From Impatiens glandulifera (Eukaryota > Streptophyta > Magnoliopsida > Ericales > Balsaminaceae), in NCBI RefSeq assembly GCF_907164915.1, contig NC_061863.1, positions 38,661,382 to 38,725,381 on the forward strand: a DNA stretch of 64,000 nucleotides, written 5' to 3'. A program made the position numbers and the translations under genes. The notes beneath the pieces are model-generated. The model saw only the letters and a program-made list of their open reading frames with translations, searched no databases and was not told the origin of the DNA. The stretch's first letter is position 1; each line of letters begins with the position of its first letter. Shown here one piece after another: positions 21,105 to 32,106 of the stretch.

Positions 21105-22604
21105 CATCGCAGACAAGGATCCGAGTGATAAACACTTAATAGAATCCCAGATCTAGAACAATTCAAGTAAAAAACACATTCGATGGACACGAATCTATAA
21201 CAAATAGGTCGAATCGATAGATATAACGATAAAGAAGAGAACATCTATGAAATGAAGAAAGAAATACCAGATTCTTGAGAAAAAAGCTTGAAGGTAATAA
21301 AGAAATGTATAGATCCTTGGACGCGGGTTTGGACGAATCATTTCAGATCGTTTCTCTGAAACCCTCTTGAGTAGTTTATGAATGAAACCTAAGGGTAATG
21401 AAATACTAAGAGAGAAAGAGAAAAATAGTGATAAGAAAAAATTACTAGATTGTACTATGACTAAATAAAGCGGAAAAAACTTTGCGCATTGTATTCACGG
21501 TTTTATAGGATATAATAGCTATTGGTTTTAAAACCAATCCAAGGTAATAACTATTGGTTTTCAAACCAATCGTTAATACCAAGGTAATAGCTATTGGTTT
21601 TAAAACCAATCGCGGGTAAAACTAGCTATTACCCTTTTTTTACTAGTGAACTAAGGTCGATTGGATGATAAAGTGGATCGAATTCAAGTCTGTATTCAGC
21701 TGTTCTCATCCAATTAGGGCATCGTTGTGCCTATGATCGTAGGCAAAATGATCACCATATTAAGGTGACCATTTCAGCCTTTGAATCATCGAATTTGGTT
21801 GAGTATCAAACGAGTTATACTTTTGAAAATCAAAAGTTTCGGCCGATGTTCATCTTGTTTGTTGCGAGGAAGTAGACATGTAGGTGCTTAAAATGTCACT
21901 GTTTCAAGCCAAAGTGCGACGCGCGTCAGGGCACATCCTTTTGTCTTCATTCGGTGGTGTTTGAGAGTTCCGTCTTCGTCTAGGCTAACGACGTTCATGC
22001 GCGCGTTAGTTGATATGTTGTTGCGCGAAAGCGCTCAACTTTCATTGTACCGGGCGACACGGTCTTTTGTGGTCCGTTGGATGAAGTATCGGTGCTAATC
22101 TGATGGTCGCGTGGTCTATTGCAGTCAATTCTTTTATTTATAATTTTACTGGATCACGACCATTTTTCAACTTTGAAGCTTGTTTGAAATTGATTTTGCT
22201 TCTCTCCTTTTTACTTTATTTTCAACCTACAAAATACACAACATATTTAAATAGACTTAAATATTTATTTTGTCTATTTATTTTTTAATTTTTTTTTTAT
22301 ATTTTGGGCTTTATAAATAAGTAACTTAGGATTTAAATGAATACAACATTCATATCAAATTATTTATTTAATTTATTTGAACCCTTAAATTAATTTGGTA
22401 TAAAATTAATAGCTCATTTATCTCACATTATTTTATTTTTCTTGGACTTTATTTTAATTAATTAGGATTTAATTAATACAATAATTAATCTAATTAATTG
22501 TTTAATCTTGGTTTGGCATTCGTTTTAATTATTTTGAATTTATTTATACAGAAATAATTATTTTAATATTTATAAATTGGGTATGTAAAATTCTAGTGAT
22601 TACA
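21105..22604 (-). repeat. Gypsy 3' LTR, partial
   Basis: The edge at 22604 reads, on the - strand, TGTAATCACTAGAATTTTAC, matching the LTR starts at 57432 (-) and 23872 (+). Positions 21650-22000 match 57000-57240 closely (for example TCAAAAGTTTCGG, then GATGTTCATCTTG). A - strand CCTATAAAA at 21509-21501, followed by a leader-like pyrimidine-rich stretch, fits the LTR promoter. At 21105 it abuts the LINE A-tail, so the LTR end is missing or displaced. Membership of 21105-21640 in the LTR is less certain. Confidence 0.6.
21513..21611. repeat. Three copies of a palindromic ATTGGTTTTAAAACCAAT unit
   Basis: TAATAGCTATTGGTTTTAAA followed by ACCAATC recurs at 21513-21539, 21545-21571 (one changed base each side of the centre) and 21585-21611. 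The 18-bp core is a perfect palindrome in the first and third copies. An inverted AGCTATTACC follows at about 21624. Confidence 0.85.
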
Positions 22605-23871
22605 GAATGTCTCTCTCGAACCGAGTTTGATTACAACTATTTTGCTTTAAAATGTGGGTTCGAGTCTAACATATGGACACTATATTTTTCTGTCCAAATC
22701 ACAGTTTTTCTGTGAGGATGATAAAAAAATAGAACATGGAAATAGTTTATTTCAGTGTGGTCTTCACGTTGCTGTATGTAGATTTGTCAAAGTTTTCCGC
22801 ACATTCATTTATGATTATTAATTTTTTCTTTGGTAGTTATCCTAACAAGAATTAGTTATTGACCAATGGTCGTTTTGATTTTGATCATGTTTACAAATTT
22901 TATCAAAGTATCCATATAGGATAGAGTATAGGGTGATGTGGTACATGAATGATCATAGATATTGTTGAAAAATCAACTTTTATCTTGATTAGACATGAAT
23001 ATGAATAAATTATTCGTGTTAGATGCATATTTAGAACTATCGACTAATAGTATTTGATTAATGATTGTTGGGATGATCATATACAAATGGTCATAGTTTT
23101 TTTTTGGGAAAAACGACTTAGCGTCATTTCATTAAAAATTTCCAAAAATGAAAAAAAACCACGAGTTTAAGAGATCATTCTAGACAGGCCTAGAATGATT
23201 TTGAAGTCGTAACATTCTGAGTAAAAGCTAAAAAGCTAAAAACGTAAATGAATTATCTGATTACAATGCTTTCAATTCTAGTGAGTTTAAAAAACGGTAA
23301 ATTCCAGTCCTACAAATATTCCAGTTCTGCTCCGTACTTGGAATTCTTGTCCACGTTCCCGCGAGGGCGCTACAATCTGATACAATATCTTTCTATAACT
23401 CTTCAAAGCTCCTGCGGGTTCTGTCATATACCCTTGCATTCCGTTCTTGTCAAATGTTATACACCACTGCTCCAAAGCCGCACTTGAACACGCTCAAATG
23501 GTCATAGTTAGTGTTAATAGACAACATATAATTGAATGTGAGAGTTGACAACTTATTCACGTGAATTACTAACAAGTAATTTAAAGTGATGTTGTGTAAA
23601 TGATCAAAGTATTATCCATAGATATGTTTATTTGAACGTAAAAGTTGACAAACTTGTTCACATGAGTTACTGACAAGTAACATAAAGGGTGATCATGTAT
23701 AAATGATCGTAGTACTATCAACATATAAATTTTGTTGAACGTGAAAGTTGAAAAACTTGTTCACGTGAGTTACTAGCAAATAACATAAATGACGATCATG
23801 TATAAATGATCGTAGTACTATCAACCATATATGTTTAATTGAACGTAAAAATTGAGAAACTTGTTCACGTG
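22605..23871. repeat. Gypsy 3' UTR: tandem array, part 1
   Basis: After about 300 bp of non-repetitive sequence next to the LTR, units of about 101 bp appear. Each has a GATCATGTATAAATGATCG core, then GTACTATCAACATATA and GTTCACGTGAGTTACTA. At least six degenerate units are seen, interrupted by the LINE fragment at 23099-23494. The array resumes at 39281 after the solo-LTR insertion. Confidence 0.8.
23099..23494 (-). mobile_element. 5'-truncated LINE 3' end with 15-bp target duplication
   Basis: On the - strand this reads as the end of a LINE ORF2 region (23475-23287, no catalytic motif left), a 3' UTR with TTTTTAATGAAATGACGC and a terminal A run at the 23099 end. A perfect 15-bp direct repeat CAAATGGTCATAGTT flanks it at 23084-23098 and 23495-23509, the hallmark of target-primed reverse transcription. 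It is inserted in the gypsy 3' UTR array. Confidence 0.88.
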
Positions 23872-25679
23872 TGTAAGCACTAGAATTTTACCTACCCCAA
23901 TTTATAAATTTTGAAAACAATTATTTTAAATAAATAAAATCAAAATGATTAAAATGAAAGCAAAAAATAATTAAATAATTAATTGGATTAATTATTGTAA
24001 TAATTAATTCCCAATTAATTAAGATAATGGCAAGAAAAAAATAAATAAAATAATTTAAGATAAATGTTGTATTCATTTCATCTCAAATAAATTTTAAGAA
24101 GTCAAAGGGAATTAAAATAAATAATTTAGGATAAATGTTGTATCCATTTTATCGCAAAATAAAGTATTTATTAAATCCTAAAAATATAAAAATAAATAAA
24201 CAAATAAATTTCATATTTATTTAAAAAATATTTTGTAGGTTGAAAATGGAGCAAAAAGGGATTGAAAATAAATAAATTTCAAATACGCTTCAACGCTAAA
24301 AAAGGGCCAGAATCTGCTATAGCCGAAATCAAAAGAGATCAGTGCAGTAGACCTCATAATCATCGGACGAGCGTTGAATTATCATCCAACGTCCAACAGT
24401 TAGCCGCGTCACCCGTTGCAATGGAAGAGACACGTGATCATGAAGTGGAAAAACAACAAATGCATGTTTCAATGCCGTTAGCCTAGACAAAATGGAATGC
24501 CCATGCGCAAACAGAACACCCAGGTATTTGCGCTTTGGTCCGAAACGACGTTGTTTTTCTTCTTGCTTCTCTTCTTCCTTGCGAAGAACAATAATGATGA
24601 AAAACTGAGATCTTTGATTTCTCAAAAATGGAACTTCGTTGTTAGTTCACCAAATCGGTTAATAAAAGAGCTGAAATAATCACCTTATCACGATAATCAT
24701 TTCACCTTCGATTATAGGCCTCACCATGGCCTGATCTATAAAGTTGGATCAAGAACAAACAAAACGCCTCTGATGAATTTTGACTAAAATTCAATCTACT
24801 TGGTCGATCAATCGATCTTCTAAGGCTGTAAATAGCCTCCTCTAGGCAAAGCGAAGGCAATGATTCCAATCCCAATCCCTCAATCACTCGCAAGAGAAAT
24901 CCGCCATTAAAATTTTCAAGCTTTTTCTTAAAATTCTGAAATTTTGTGTAAGGCTGTAAAGTTTGGATCCAAGCATTCCTAAAGCTTCTAAAAGGGTTTA
25001 AGAGTGTTCTCCAACTCACAATAAGCTTCCAATCATACTGTAATCGATTTACAAATACGAAATTGAAATTTTACATTTCAGTTCGACTAGTTTCATATAT
25101 TTCTTGATTGTCTAATTTCTTAATTTGAAAACAATCCTGAGATCATTTGTAAGCTTTCTAACGAAACAAAACTAAATCAATTAGCCTAAATCAGAAATAG
25201 CCAAATTTGATTTTGAAAATTTTCATCCAGTTTATATTCTTGAGTTATCACTCAAGAACAACAACCTAGAAACTTTTTCTAATATGTTTCTAAGGATGTT
25301 AGAAAATATCCAAGCCAATTCCAAGCCATCCCGGTCATGTTTAATCAAAAACTAAATTTAATTATAAAAATTAAAATTTCAGTTCTTGAATTGGTTAAAA
25401 ACGAACAACCATTGATCATATTTTAGTTTCATTCGATCATATAAGGTATAAAAGGAAGCAATTGACAAGCTCCTTACACTTCATCAAACCTTAAAAATTG
25501 AAAACCCATTTTTTACATCAATTTTTTTGAGTTGAATGGAACATCATCCCGATAGAATGATGCACCAGGATAGTGTTATAAATGATCCCTAGGATTAGGC
25601 GAAGTTTCACATGCCTTTGGATTAACGGATCATGGACCTAATCAAAATCATCAAACCTACAGTTTGATGTTCTTGACGA

Positions 25680-26045
25680 CCGACTGAAGATTTAACCTGG
25701 GTTCGATTTCCGACCGAGGAAACTTAGGCTAGGACTAACTTAGGACCGAGAAAATTGAACCCTCTCCTACACCCGACCAAGGAAACTTAACCTATAATTA
25801 ACCGAGAGTTCCTTGCATCCCGACCGAGGAATCTCACACCCGACCGAAAATTCTTAGCCCATGACCGAGAGCTCCCCACACCCCGACCGAGAACCTATTG
25901 CAACCGACTGAGAATTCCTCATTCCAGGACCGAGAACCTCTTGCACCTCGATCGAGAGCCTCACACACCTAGATCGAGAGACCCCAACCTAGGATCGAGA
26001 GGGTTTTAGCCCGAGACCGAGGGATCGACACCCTAGATCGAGAGG
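25680..26045. repeat. Short GACCGAGA/GATCGAGA-rich stretch in solo LTR
   Basis: More than a dozen irregularly spaced copies of (C)GACCGAGAA, CCGACCGAGG and later GATCGAGAG, often followed by CTC or CTT. It is in the leader part of the LTR, downstream of the TATA-like box. The related LTR at 55964-57432 has TCGGTCGGATG-like motifs in the matching region. Confidence 0.7.
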
Positions 26046-26408
26046 GTTGGTCCTAGGGCCTGTTTGGTTGAAATTTTAAAATTTCAATTTAATTTTTAAT
26101 TTTGAACCCAGAATCATTTTTAAAAATCTGAAAAAATTGAAAATTATTTCAAAACATTTTAAGAATATTTTCAAAACAAATATTTTGATTAGGGTTTGTT
26201 AGGAATTTATTTTTAGATCATAATATCTTAAAAATTTATATTTTTCAGCTACTTTCTTCAACAACCATTGACATCAATATTAGGTACCAACGTTTAAATA
26301 TTATTCTACAATTTTAAATGCAAGAAAAAACGTGTGCATGTCTAGGACCTGAAGAATAATTTGGTAAATAAAACTTAATAAAACAAATTTTACAAAAGGC
26401 AAGACTTT

Positions 26409-26658
26409 TGTTAGGATCTAGGTCACGGTTGGGGAACCGGGGTCTGGCTTCCGGTTTTTCCATGACTTCAGATTGACCGAATGTTCAATGTTTTTGGCCT
26501 TCTGATTTGACCGGTCTTATCTTCTTGTTTAGTCAGGTTTTTGTTCGGTTGGGTTGCTTGACCGGTTGAGTAACTTGACCGGTTGAATTCTTTAACTGTT
26601 CCTGCACAAGAAATTTGTTTTTTTAAGTTCTTTTTAACCGATCTAATTTTATCTAACA
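26409..26658 (-). repeat. Copia-B 3' LTR with ~1-kb internal deletion
   Basis: Only 250 bp. Both ends match the 1244-bp 5' LTR, but the sequence jumps from GGAACCGGGGTCTG straight to GCTTCCGGTTTTT, removing the TATA box and the conserved GTGACGTAG block. Confidence 0.92.
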
Positions 26659-26899
26659 ATTTCTCCCTTTTTGATTATTTTATTTAAAATATTCAAAACT
26701 ATGTAATAATGTAAATGTAGGCCGGTTGTTTTTAAAAGTTAATTTGGCCGGATTTTTGGAAACTGACTTGGAAGAATTTTTCGAAAAATTTTTGGAAAAT
26801 TTTTTAAATTTTTTTTAAATTTTATCTAACAATTTCTCCCTTTTTGATTATTTTATTTAAAATATTCAAAACTATGTAATAATGCAAATGTAGGCCGGT
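26643..26899 (-). repeat. Duplicated PPT/LTR-start junction of Copia-B
   Basis: A segment with TTTTATCTAACAATTTCTCC and about 60 following bases (to GTAGGCCGGTT) occurs at 26647-26725 and again at 26817-26899, separated by a T/A-rich stretch with AATTTTT runs. On the - strand each copy is a PPT (AAAAAGGGAGAAAT) followed by TGTTAGATAAAATT. The copy at 26672-26659 borders the actual LTR. Confidence 0.88.
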
Positions 26900-26959
26900 T
26901 TCCAAAAATACTTTGATATATATATGAAATATACTAAGGTAAAAATACTTGATATAAAG

Positions 26960-29645
26960 TTAAACTAAAGTAAACATAGGAAATATAAATGAAGAAAGCT
27001 CATATTTCTTCGATCTGGGCGGCAATAATTTTTCCAGCTGTTCATTAGTTGCTTTTCCCTTGACCGCTGGAACCGGCCTGGATGAGAATCCTTGACCGCC
27101 TGAAGTGCTGGTGAAAGGAGAAGCCGTTGGAGCGAACGACTTGATTGGAGGTACGTCAAGACCTCGCGGTCTTTTGGTTAGCGGTACTCATTCGTCCTCG
27201 AGATTTTCCTGCGAAACCGGGTTGCTTGCAGTGTCGACAACCGTATCAGTAACTCTGTCCAATAGTGTCGTGATTGCCGCCCTCTTCGAAGGAGCCTTCC
27301 TTTTTCGTGTAACCGGAGCGGAAGGGGAAGCAACCGCCTTGGACTTCTTGTGAGCCTCGGCGATCTCATTGTATGTTTCCTGTTGGACGAGTAGCCGAAT
27401 AGCATCTTTATTTTGTTGAATTCCTATGGTCGGTGCACTGTTCTCTATTGTTTGCATATGTCCGGCAAGGTTCGCATCTGCCAGTACCGTTTCCTTCTGA
27501 ATCCGAACCTACTCGTCCAGGGCATCTTGAAGCTTCTGGGCCGCGAGAGCATTTGCCTCCTCAAGTGCCTTATCGGCAGCCATCTTTGCCTCTATTAACT
27601 CCGCCACCTGTTCGGTGACCGCCTTTAGTTCAGCCTCGGTTTTGGCATACTTTTCTTTAAGCGTTACCACCCTCTCAAGTGTAGAGCCGGCCTGGGCACT
27701 GCATTGAGCCAGATCCTCATCAATCTTCTTCAGCCTTTGATCGATTGTGAGTTGAGATTGTTCCGTCGTACCGACCTTTTGGCTGGCAAGAGCGAGGTCG
27801 GTCACCAGCTTCTTAGTCGCCTCCTCCAATGCCTTAGTTCTGTCAAGATGACCGCTGTACAACTGATCGGTCATGCCGTAATTGTTTTAAACGGACGTGA
27901 TCCGTCCAACCGCGATTTTTAGCTCTTTGTTTATCGACTCAATCATCTCGACTGATTTAGCCGCGGTTTCTTTGATCTTCTTTTGCCACGGCCGAATGGC
28001 GGTATTGACAAATTCCTCGATAAGGTTCTTTACCCTATCTTCCGTGATAGCCGGTACGGAATCCCCAGTTTAAATAGAGACTCGCTAGTCGGTGAGCGGT
28101 GTACCCGTCCTGAGTTCGGTGCTGTTGATATCATGTTCCAGTGGAGGAGAGGAATGATCATTGTCGGTCGGATTCGGACCGCCCTCATCCTCAGGTGGGG
28201 ATCTGGAGAAGTTCGACGTCTCCTGGTGCTCGAGCTCCGCTTCAAACTGTGTCATCTCTTCGGTCAGTTCCCGTTCCTTGACCGCTAGCATGTCTAATAC
28301 TAAGAGCTCAAGTTGAGAGTCCGCTGTCCCTGGGATATGCTTTTTTTGGAGACGTCGGATGTGTTCGGTGAGCCCCAGTAACCGAGCATGCGGTTCGACC
28401 ATCCTACTTCGTCCTAGGGCGGTCATGACGCTCTGAGCCTTTGTGAGGCTGACTACCTCCTCCTCCATCTCAACCAGCTTCTCGAATTTCCGGTCAACAG
28501 TGAGATCCGGTAGCATGTTTTTGTAGAATATTTGATGCCGGTGCAGGGCCCATTGATAGTAGACGTCGGTTGCCGCGTGAGCCTGCTCATGAATCTCTTC
28601 CATGATTCTGCTGACGAGGTCCTCGGCCGTTTACCGGGTGTGTTCATCTGCGGATTCATCTTCCTCCTGTAGTCCGTCTGAACCGGACTCAACATCATCA
28701 CGTAGGACCGATTGTTCCTCGACTATCGGTCCTTTCCCTTTACCGGTCTGATCTTCTCCGGTGTGTTGTGAGGCTGTTCGACAAGAGTTGGATGCCGAAT
28801 TTTCAGTGTTGGAGGTGTCGGACTGCGGATTAGCCGATCCGGTTGATTGCTTAACCCCCTTGGTTCCGGATTTTTCTTTGACCGGAACCGTTTTCTTACT
28901 AGCTGATTTCTTCTTTCGACCGCTTGTAGAACCGGAGGCCTTCTTTTTGGCTTGCTTGTCCTCCGGATTAATAAATTGATGGGATTTTATGACTTTGCTT
29001 GGGGCGAGGAAAACAACAGGGCCGGTGTTAATGTTGTAGTGGCGCATCAGTTTACCGAGTGGCATGGCGTATCCCCATGACCGTTTGGATGTTGGATCCA
29101 CCATTTCACATAAGTTTGTGAAAACCACCTTCGCCTAGTTGATTTTGATGTCGTTGACTAAACCGGCAATCATCTCAATCTTTATCCGGGTGAGGCTATC
29201 GTAGTTACCTCCCCGTGCCTGAACCGATTTGGTGAAAATTTCGCACAGCGGTCTATATTGCGGTTTAAGTGAGGATTTCTTACCGGATACCGCGATAGGA
29301 ACCTCCGTATCCGAAAGATCCCGCCTGGAAAGTTTCGTCGTCTGTGACCACAGAGAAGTCGCTCCCCTCGAATGGCAAATGTAGTACTTCAGCAACCGAC
29401 TCCTTCGTCAGTGTGAGCCGTTTTCCGCATATAGTTGCGATAATTGTTCCCTCGGTGAGGATGGCGGTTTGAAAGAATTCGTTGACCGCATCCTGATTTA
29501 AGACGAATGGCCCGGTCAAGAAATGTTCGAGACCAGACTCGAAGATCTGGGTTAACACCCGCTTTGCCTCCGCCGAACCGTTCGCCCGAACCTCATCAAA
29601 GTCGACTTGGACGATGTGTTTGAACAACACAGATTCGCGACCCAT
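26960..29645 (-). pseudogene. Copia-B ORF C: long env-position protein, unknown function
   Basis: About 895 codons. The N-terminal domain (IVQVDFDEV, SGLEHFLTGPF, VNEFF, IIATICGK, LHLPFEG) is shared with ORFs A and B and the Copia-A ORF. A frameshift occurs near 29340. The frame then runs to 26960 with the second shared block (IKIN, stop, AKVVFTNL; the stop at 29137-29135 replaces the Trp that paralogues have in NW). Next are a Lys/Ser-rich region (28990-28830), an acidic stretch (28700-28640), coiled-coil helices (28600-28240 and 27880-27510) and a basic TRKRKAPSKR (~27310). Further in-frame stops lie near 28631, 28085, 28066, 27893, 27509 and 27188; each could arise by one C-to-T or G-to-A transition. 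No catalytic motif, signal peptide or membrane helix seen. It recalls hypothetical proteins of asterid genomes. Function unknown. Confidence 0.72.
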
Positions 29646-29751
29646 TGTAGTTTGAATAAATCGAAGGATCGAAGGATTGAAAGTTTTGAGAGATTTGAGA
29701 GCTAGAGAGAGAAAGCCGATTCGCGTGAGAGTAAAAGAAAATGGATAAGGA

Positions 29752-29763
29752 CCTTATTTATAG
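29752..29763 (-). promoter_or_regulatory. TATA-like box before ORF C
   Basis: Minus-strand CTATAAATAAGG, 107 bp upstream of the ORF C ATG, followed by an AG/CT-rich leader. Confidence 0.6.
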
Positions 29764-30167
29764 TCGCGGGTTGGAATTTCAACCGCCGCGAACCATCACA
29801 TCAGGATTGGGCGGGAATTTTCCCTCCAAAGGCTATGGGCGGGAAACGAGAGGCGGGAGATTTGAGCGGGCTTTTGATTGCGGTTATTTAACCGGCTATG
29901 AAGCGGTTTGTCTTGTAACCGTTTATTAAGTGAAGCGGTTATGTAACCGCTGAGCAAGCGATTTTCGATTTTGACCGGTTTTTCAATGAGGTAGTTAGCG
30001 TTTTTAGCCGGTTGGTTATTTAGATAGATATTCTAACATTGCGATTTTGACCCGGTTTTCAAACTTTAGAAAAGGAAATCATTTAATAGCTTATGATAAT
30101 CATTTAATGAAAAGGAACATGATAGAGACCGATACATTGATCGGTTTGAAATACACAAGATACAGAA

Positions 30168-30866
30168 TTATAACTTATGTAATAACGATTCTAGAGAGCT
30201 TGTCCTCCACCCATCCTTATTGAGAACATTTGATAGGTACGCCGGTGTACCCGGTCCAAAGTCTGGACTATGCGCAAGAAAGAGTCGGCTTATGTGAGGG
30301 GCATAACCGAGACCTCTTTTTGTCGCAACCATAGTCCTCAGGATTTTGAAGAGGACCGATGACCAATTTATGGGAGTGTTGCTGATGATGTAGGTCATCA
30401 TGTCGAAGACTCTCCTAGAGTAATGTTGGTACGGAGATTGACAGATGATGGATCAGTTGACAATCTCGTGAAGGAGTTGAATGTGATGGGTCTTCAAACC
30501 GTGGTTCTCCACCGGTACTTCGGTTCCGGAGAAGAGTTGCGCATATTCATCCGCCGCACTACCTACCCGGGTTGGGAAGTCGGAAAACCCTTCAGTGGGC
30601 AGATTAAACATTTGAGCGAATGCGCTCTCATTCAGAAAAACGGTGCGCCTTTTCACTGTGGAAACAATGAGATCGCCGCTCATGGATGGATTTTTAAAAA
30701 ATTCCAGCACTTCTGGAATGAGCATAGGTCCGGATTCTTCGAGAAAATCACGAAGGCCGGTATCGATGAGGGACTCGAAGAGAAGTTCCTTCGTTTCCAG
30801 ATCATCAAATTGAAGGACTGAGTCGAAATCAATGCTCAAATAGTTCCTTAGTGTTCGGCTCGACAT
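30168..30866 (-). pseudogene. Copia-B ORF B: short paralogue, one stop
   Basis: 233 codons from ATG 30866 (MSSRTLRNYLSIDFDS), interrupted only by a TGA at 30455-30453. It has the shared N-terminal motifs (IDFDS, TGLRDFLEE, VLEFFKN, IVSTVK, FNLPTEG), then the second block (RRVFDMM, PINWSSVLFKIL, GYAPHISRLF). It ends after about 230 residues and lacks the long coiled-coil and basic tail of ORF C, so it is a stand-alone form of the N-terminal domain. It lies between ORFs A and C with its own TATA-like box upstream. Function unknown. The almost intact frame suggests recent selection or youth. Confidence 0.72.
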
Positions 30867-30947
30867 GCTTTCAGACTTTGCTAAGAGAGAGAGAGTTTAA
30901 GAAATTTTGATTTGTTTGAAGGTATGGTGAATTGATAAGGTGGGGTT

Positions 30948-30957
30948 CCTTATATAG
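30948..30957 (-). promoter_or_regulatory. TATA-like box before ORF B
   Basis: Minus-strand CTATATAAGG, identical to the box before the Copia-A ORF (6954-6963), 82 bp upstream of the ORF B ATG. Confidence 0.6.
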
Positions 30958-31292
30958 ATCTGAAATTGGAGGGAAAATAGGGACATTTAATGCAGAAAAT
31001 CAGTTTTGTCTCATTTATGAAGGGAATATTTATGTTTCCAAAACTCCTTGGGAATGAGTTACTTTTGACCGGTTGCGGAGCTCGAGGTGGAGAATCTAGT
31101 TAGAAAGTAACTAAGTTTGTATAATTTCCCATGTAGTTGGAAGTTGAAAGTTACTTTTCATTAATGAAATAGAAATACAAGAAACCGAAATAAACATAGT
31201 TAAAACCGAAAAGAGATATAGTCTAAGCCGAAGTGATCATAGCGATACAACCGGTTCGTATAGGAAAATGACCGGTTATAGGAAGGAGTGAC

Positions 31293-32035
31293 TTAATTGC
31301 CGGAGGAGTTGAGGTGTCGATTCTTCCTCTTCCAGGCCTTCTCGAACCGTTCATAGAATGAGTCGGCAACTTCCTTGGTTATGAATCGGGCCTGATTCAG
31401 TCCTTCACCCGGACAGAGTGGAACACCGAGTTCCATGAGTAGGCAGCTGATTTGGGGAATAAGGTCGGTTTGACGGATGTTGATCATCTAGATCAAGATA
31501 TCGAATAGCACCCTGGACCAATTGACCGGCGTATCTGTTGTGATAGCGGCCATTATATTGAAAGTTGTGGCACAGTAGGTGTTGGTTACATCCTTGCCTA
31601 GGATGCCACGACCGATGATATCATTGAGAAGCTGGTATTCAACCCTCAATGATGACCTAGCACCGTGGTCACTGACCGAATGGTTTGACCGAGAGAAGCT
31701 CAAGGAAATTTCGGCTTTTAGTCCGGCCGGAACGTTCAGATTAGTGATCCCTTGCTTCGGAAGATCGAAGCATCTGGCGAGTCATTTTCCGAGAAATCAA
31801 ACACGGTCCCTCCGACCCTAAATTGAATGAGACTGTCGAAATGAGGGGTACCACGGAAAACCCTAGCGTTATAGAAAAACTCCAGGATGATTTCTGGAAA
31901 GATGACATGTTTGTCATCTAGGAAGGATTTTAGACCGGTATCTTTAAGTGACTTGAGCATTTTGAAGATTTCATAATTCTCTGTACTTTGAGCTGAGTCG
32001 AAATCAACTTGAAGAATGTTTGGAAACTGAGACAT
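31293..32035 (-). pseudogene. Copia-B ORF A: short paralogue, frameshifted
   Basis: About 247 codons. ATG 32035 (MSQFPNILQVDFDSAQ) with shared motifs VDFDS, TGLKSFL, ILEFF and SLIQFRVGG. A frameshift near 31740 moves to the frame that continues with EYQLLNDIIG, PVNWSRVLFDIL, a TAG at 31490-31488, and then INIRQTDLIPQISCLL to the stop at 31293. The C terminus is short and basic (KAWKRKNRHLN). First of the three tandem paralogues after pol. Function unknown. The NW..VLF motif and the LLNDI motif are the best-kept features between copies. Confidence 0.72.
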
Positions 32036-32095
32036 TTTTGTCTTAGTGAGAGGATAAGTTGATACTTATGAATATTTTGTCTGATGTTTGTCTAG

Positions 32096-32106
32096 GTTAT
32101 ATATTA
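32096..32106 (-). promoter_or_regulatory. TATA-like box before ORF A
   Basis: Minus-strand TAATATATAAC, about 60-70 bp upstream of the ORF A ATG. Weaker than the other three boxes. The spacer up to the pol stop (32548) shows nothing else. Confidence 0.45.

Noticed and set aside
22605..22690. tRNA-like B-box (GGGTTCGAGTC) that could mark a SINE or tRNA
   Set aside because: No matching A-box, no cloverleaf, no A-tail or TSD.
27105..27922. Several + strand frames between 27.1 and 27.9 kb
   Set aside because: Opposite strand to ORF C, whose - frame is supported by paralogues and coiled-coil pattern.
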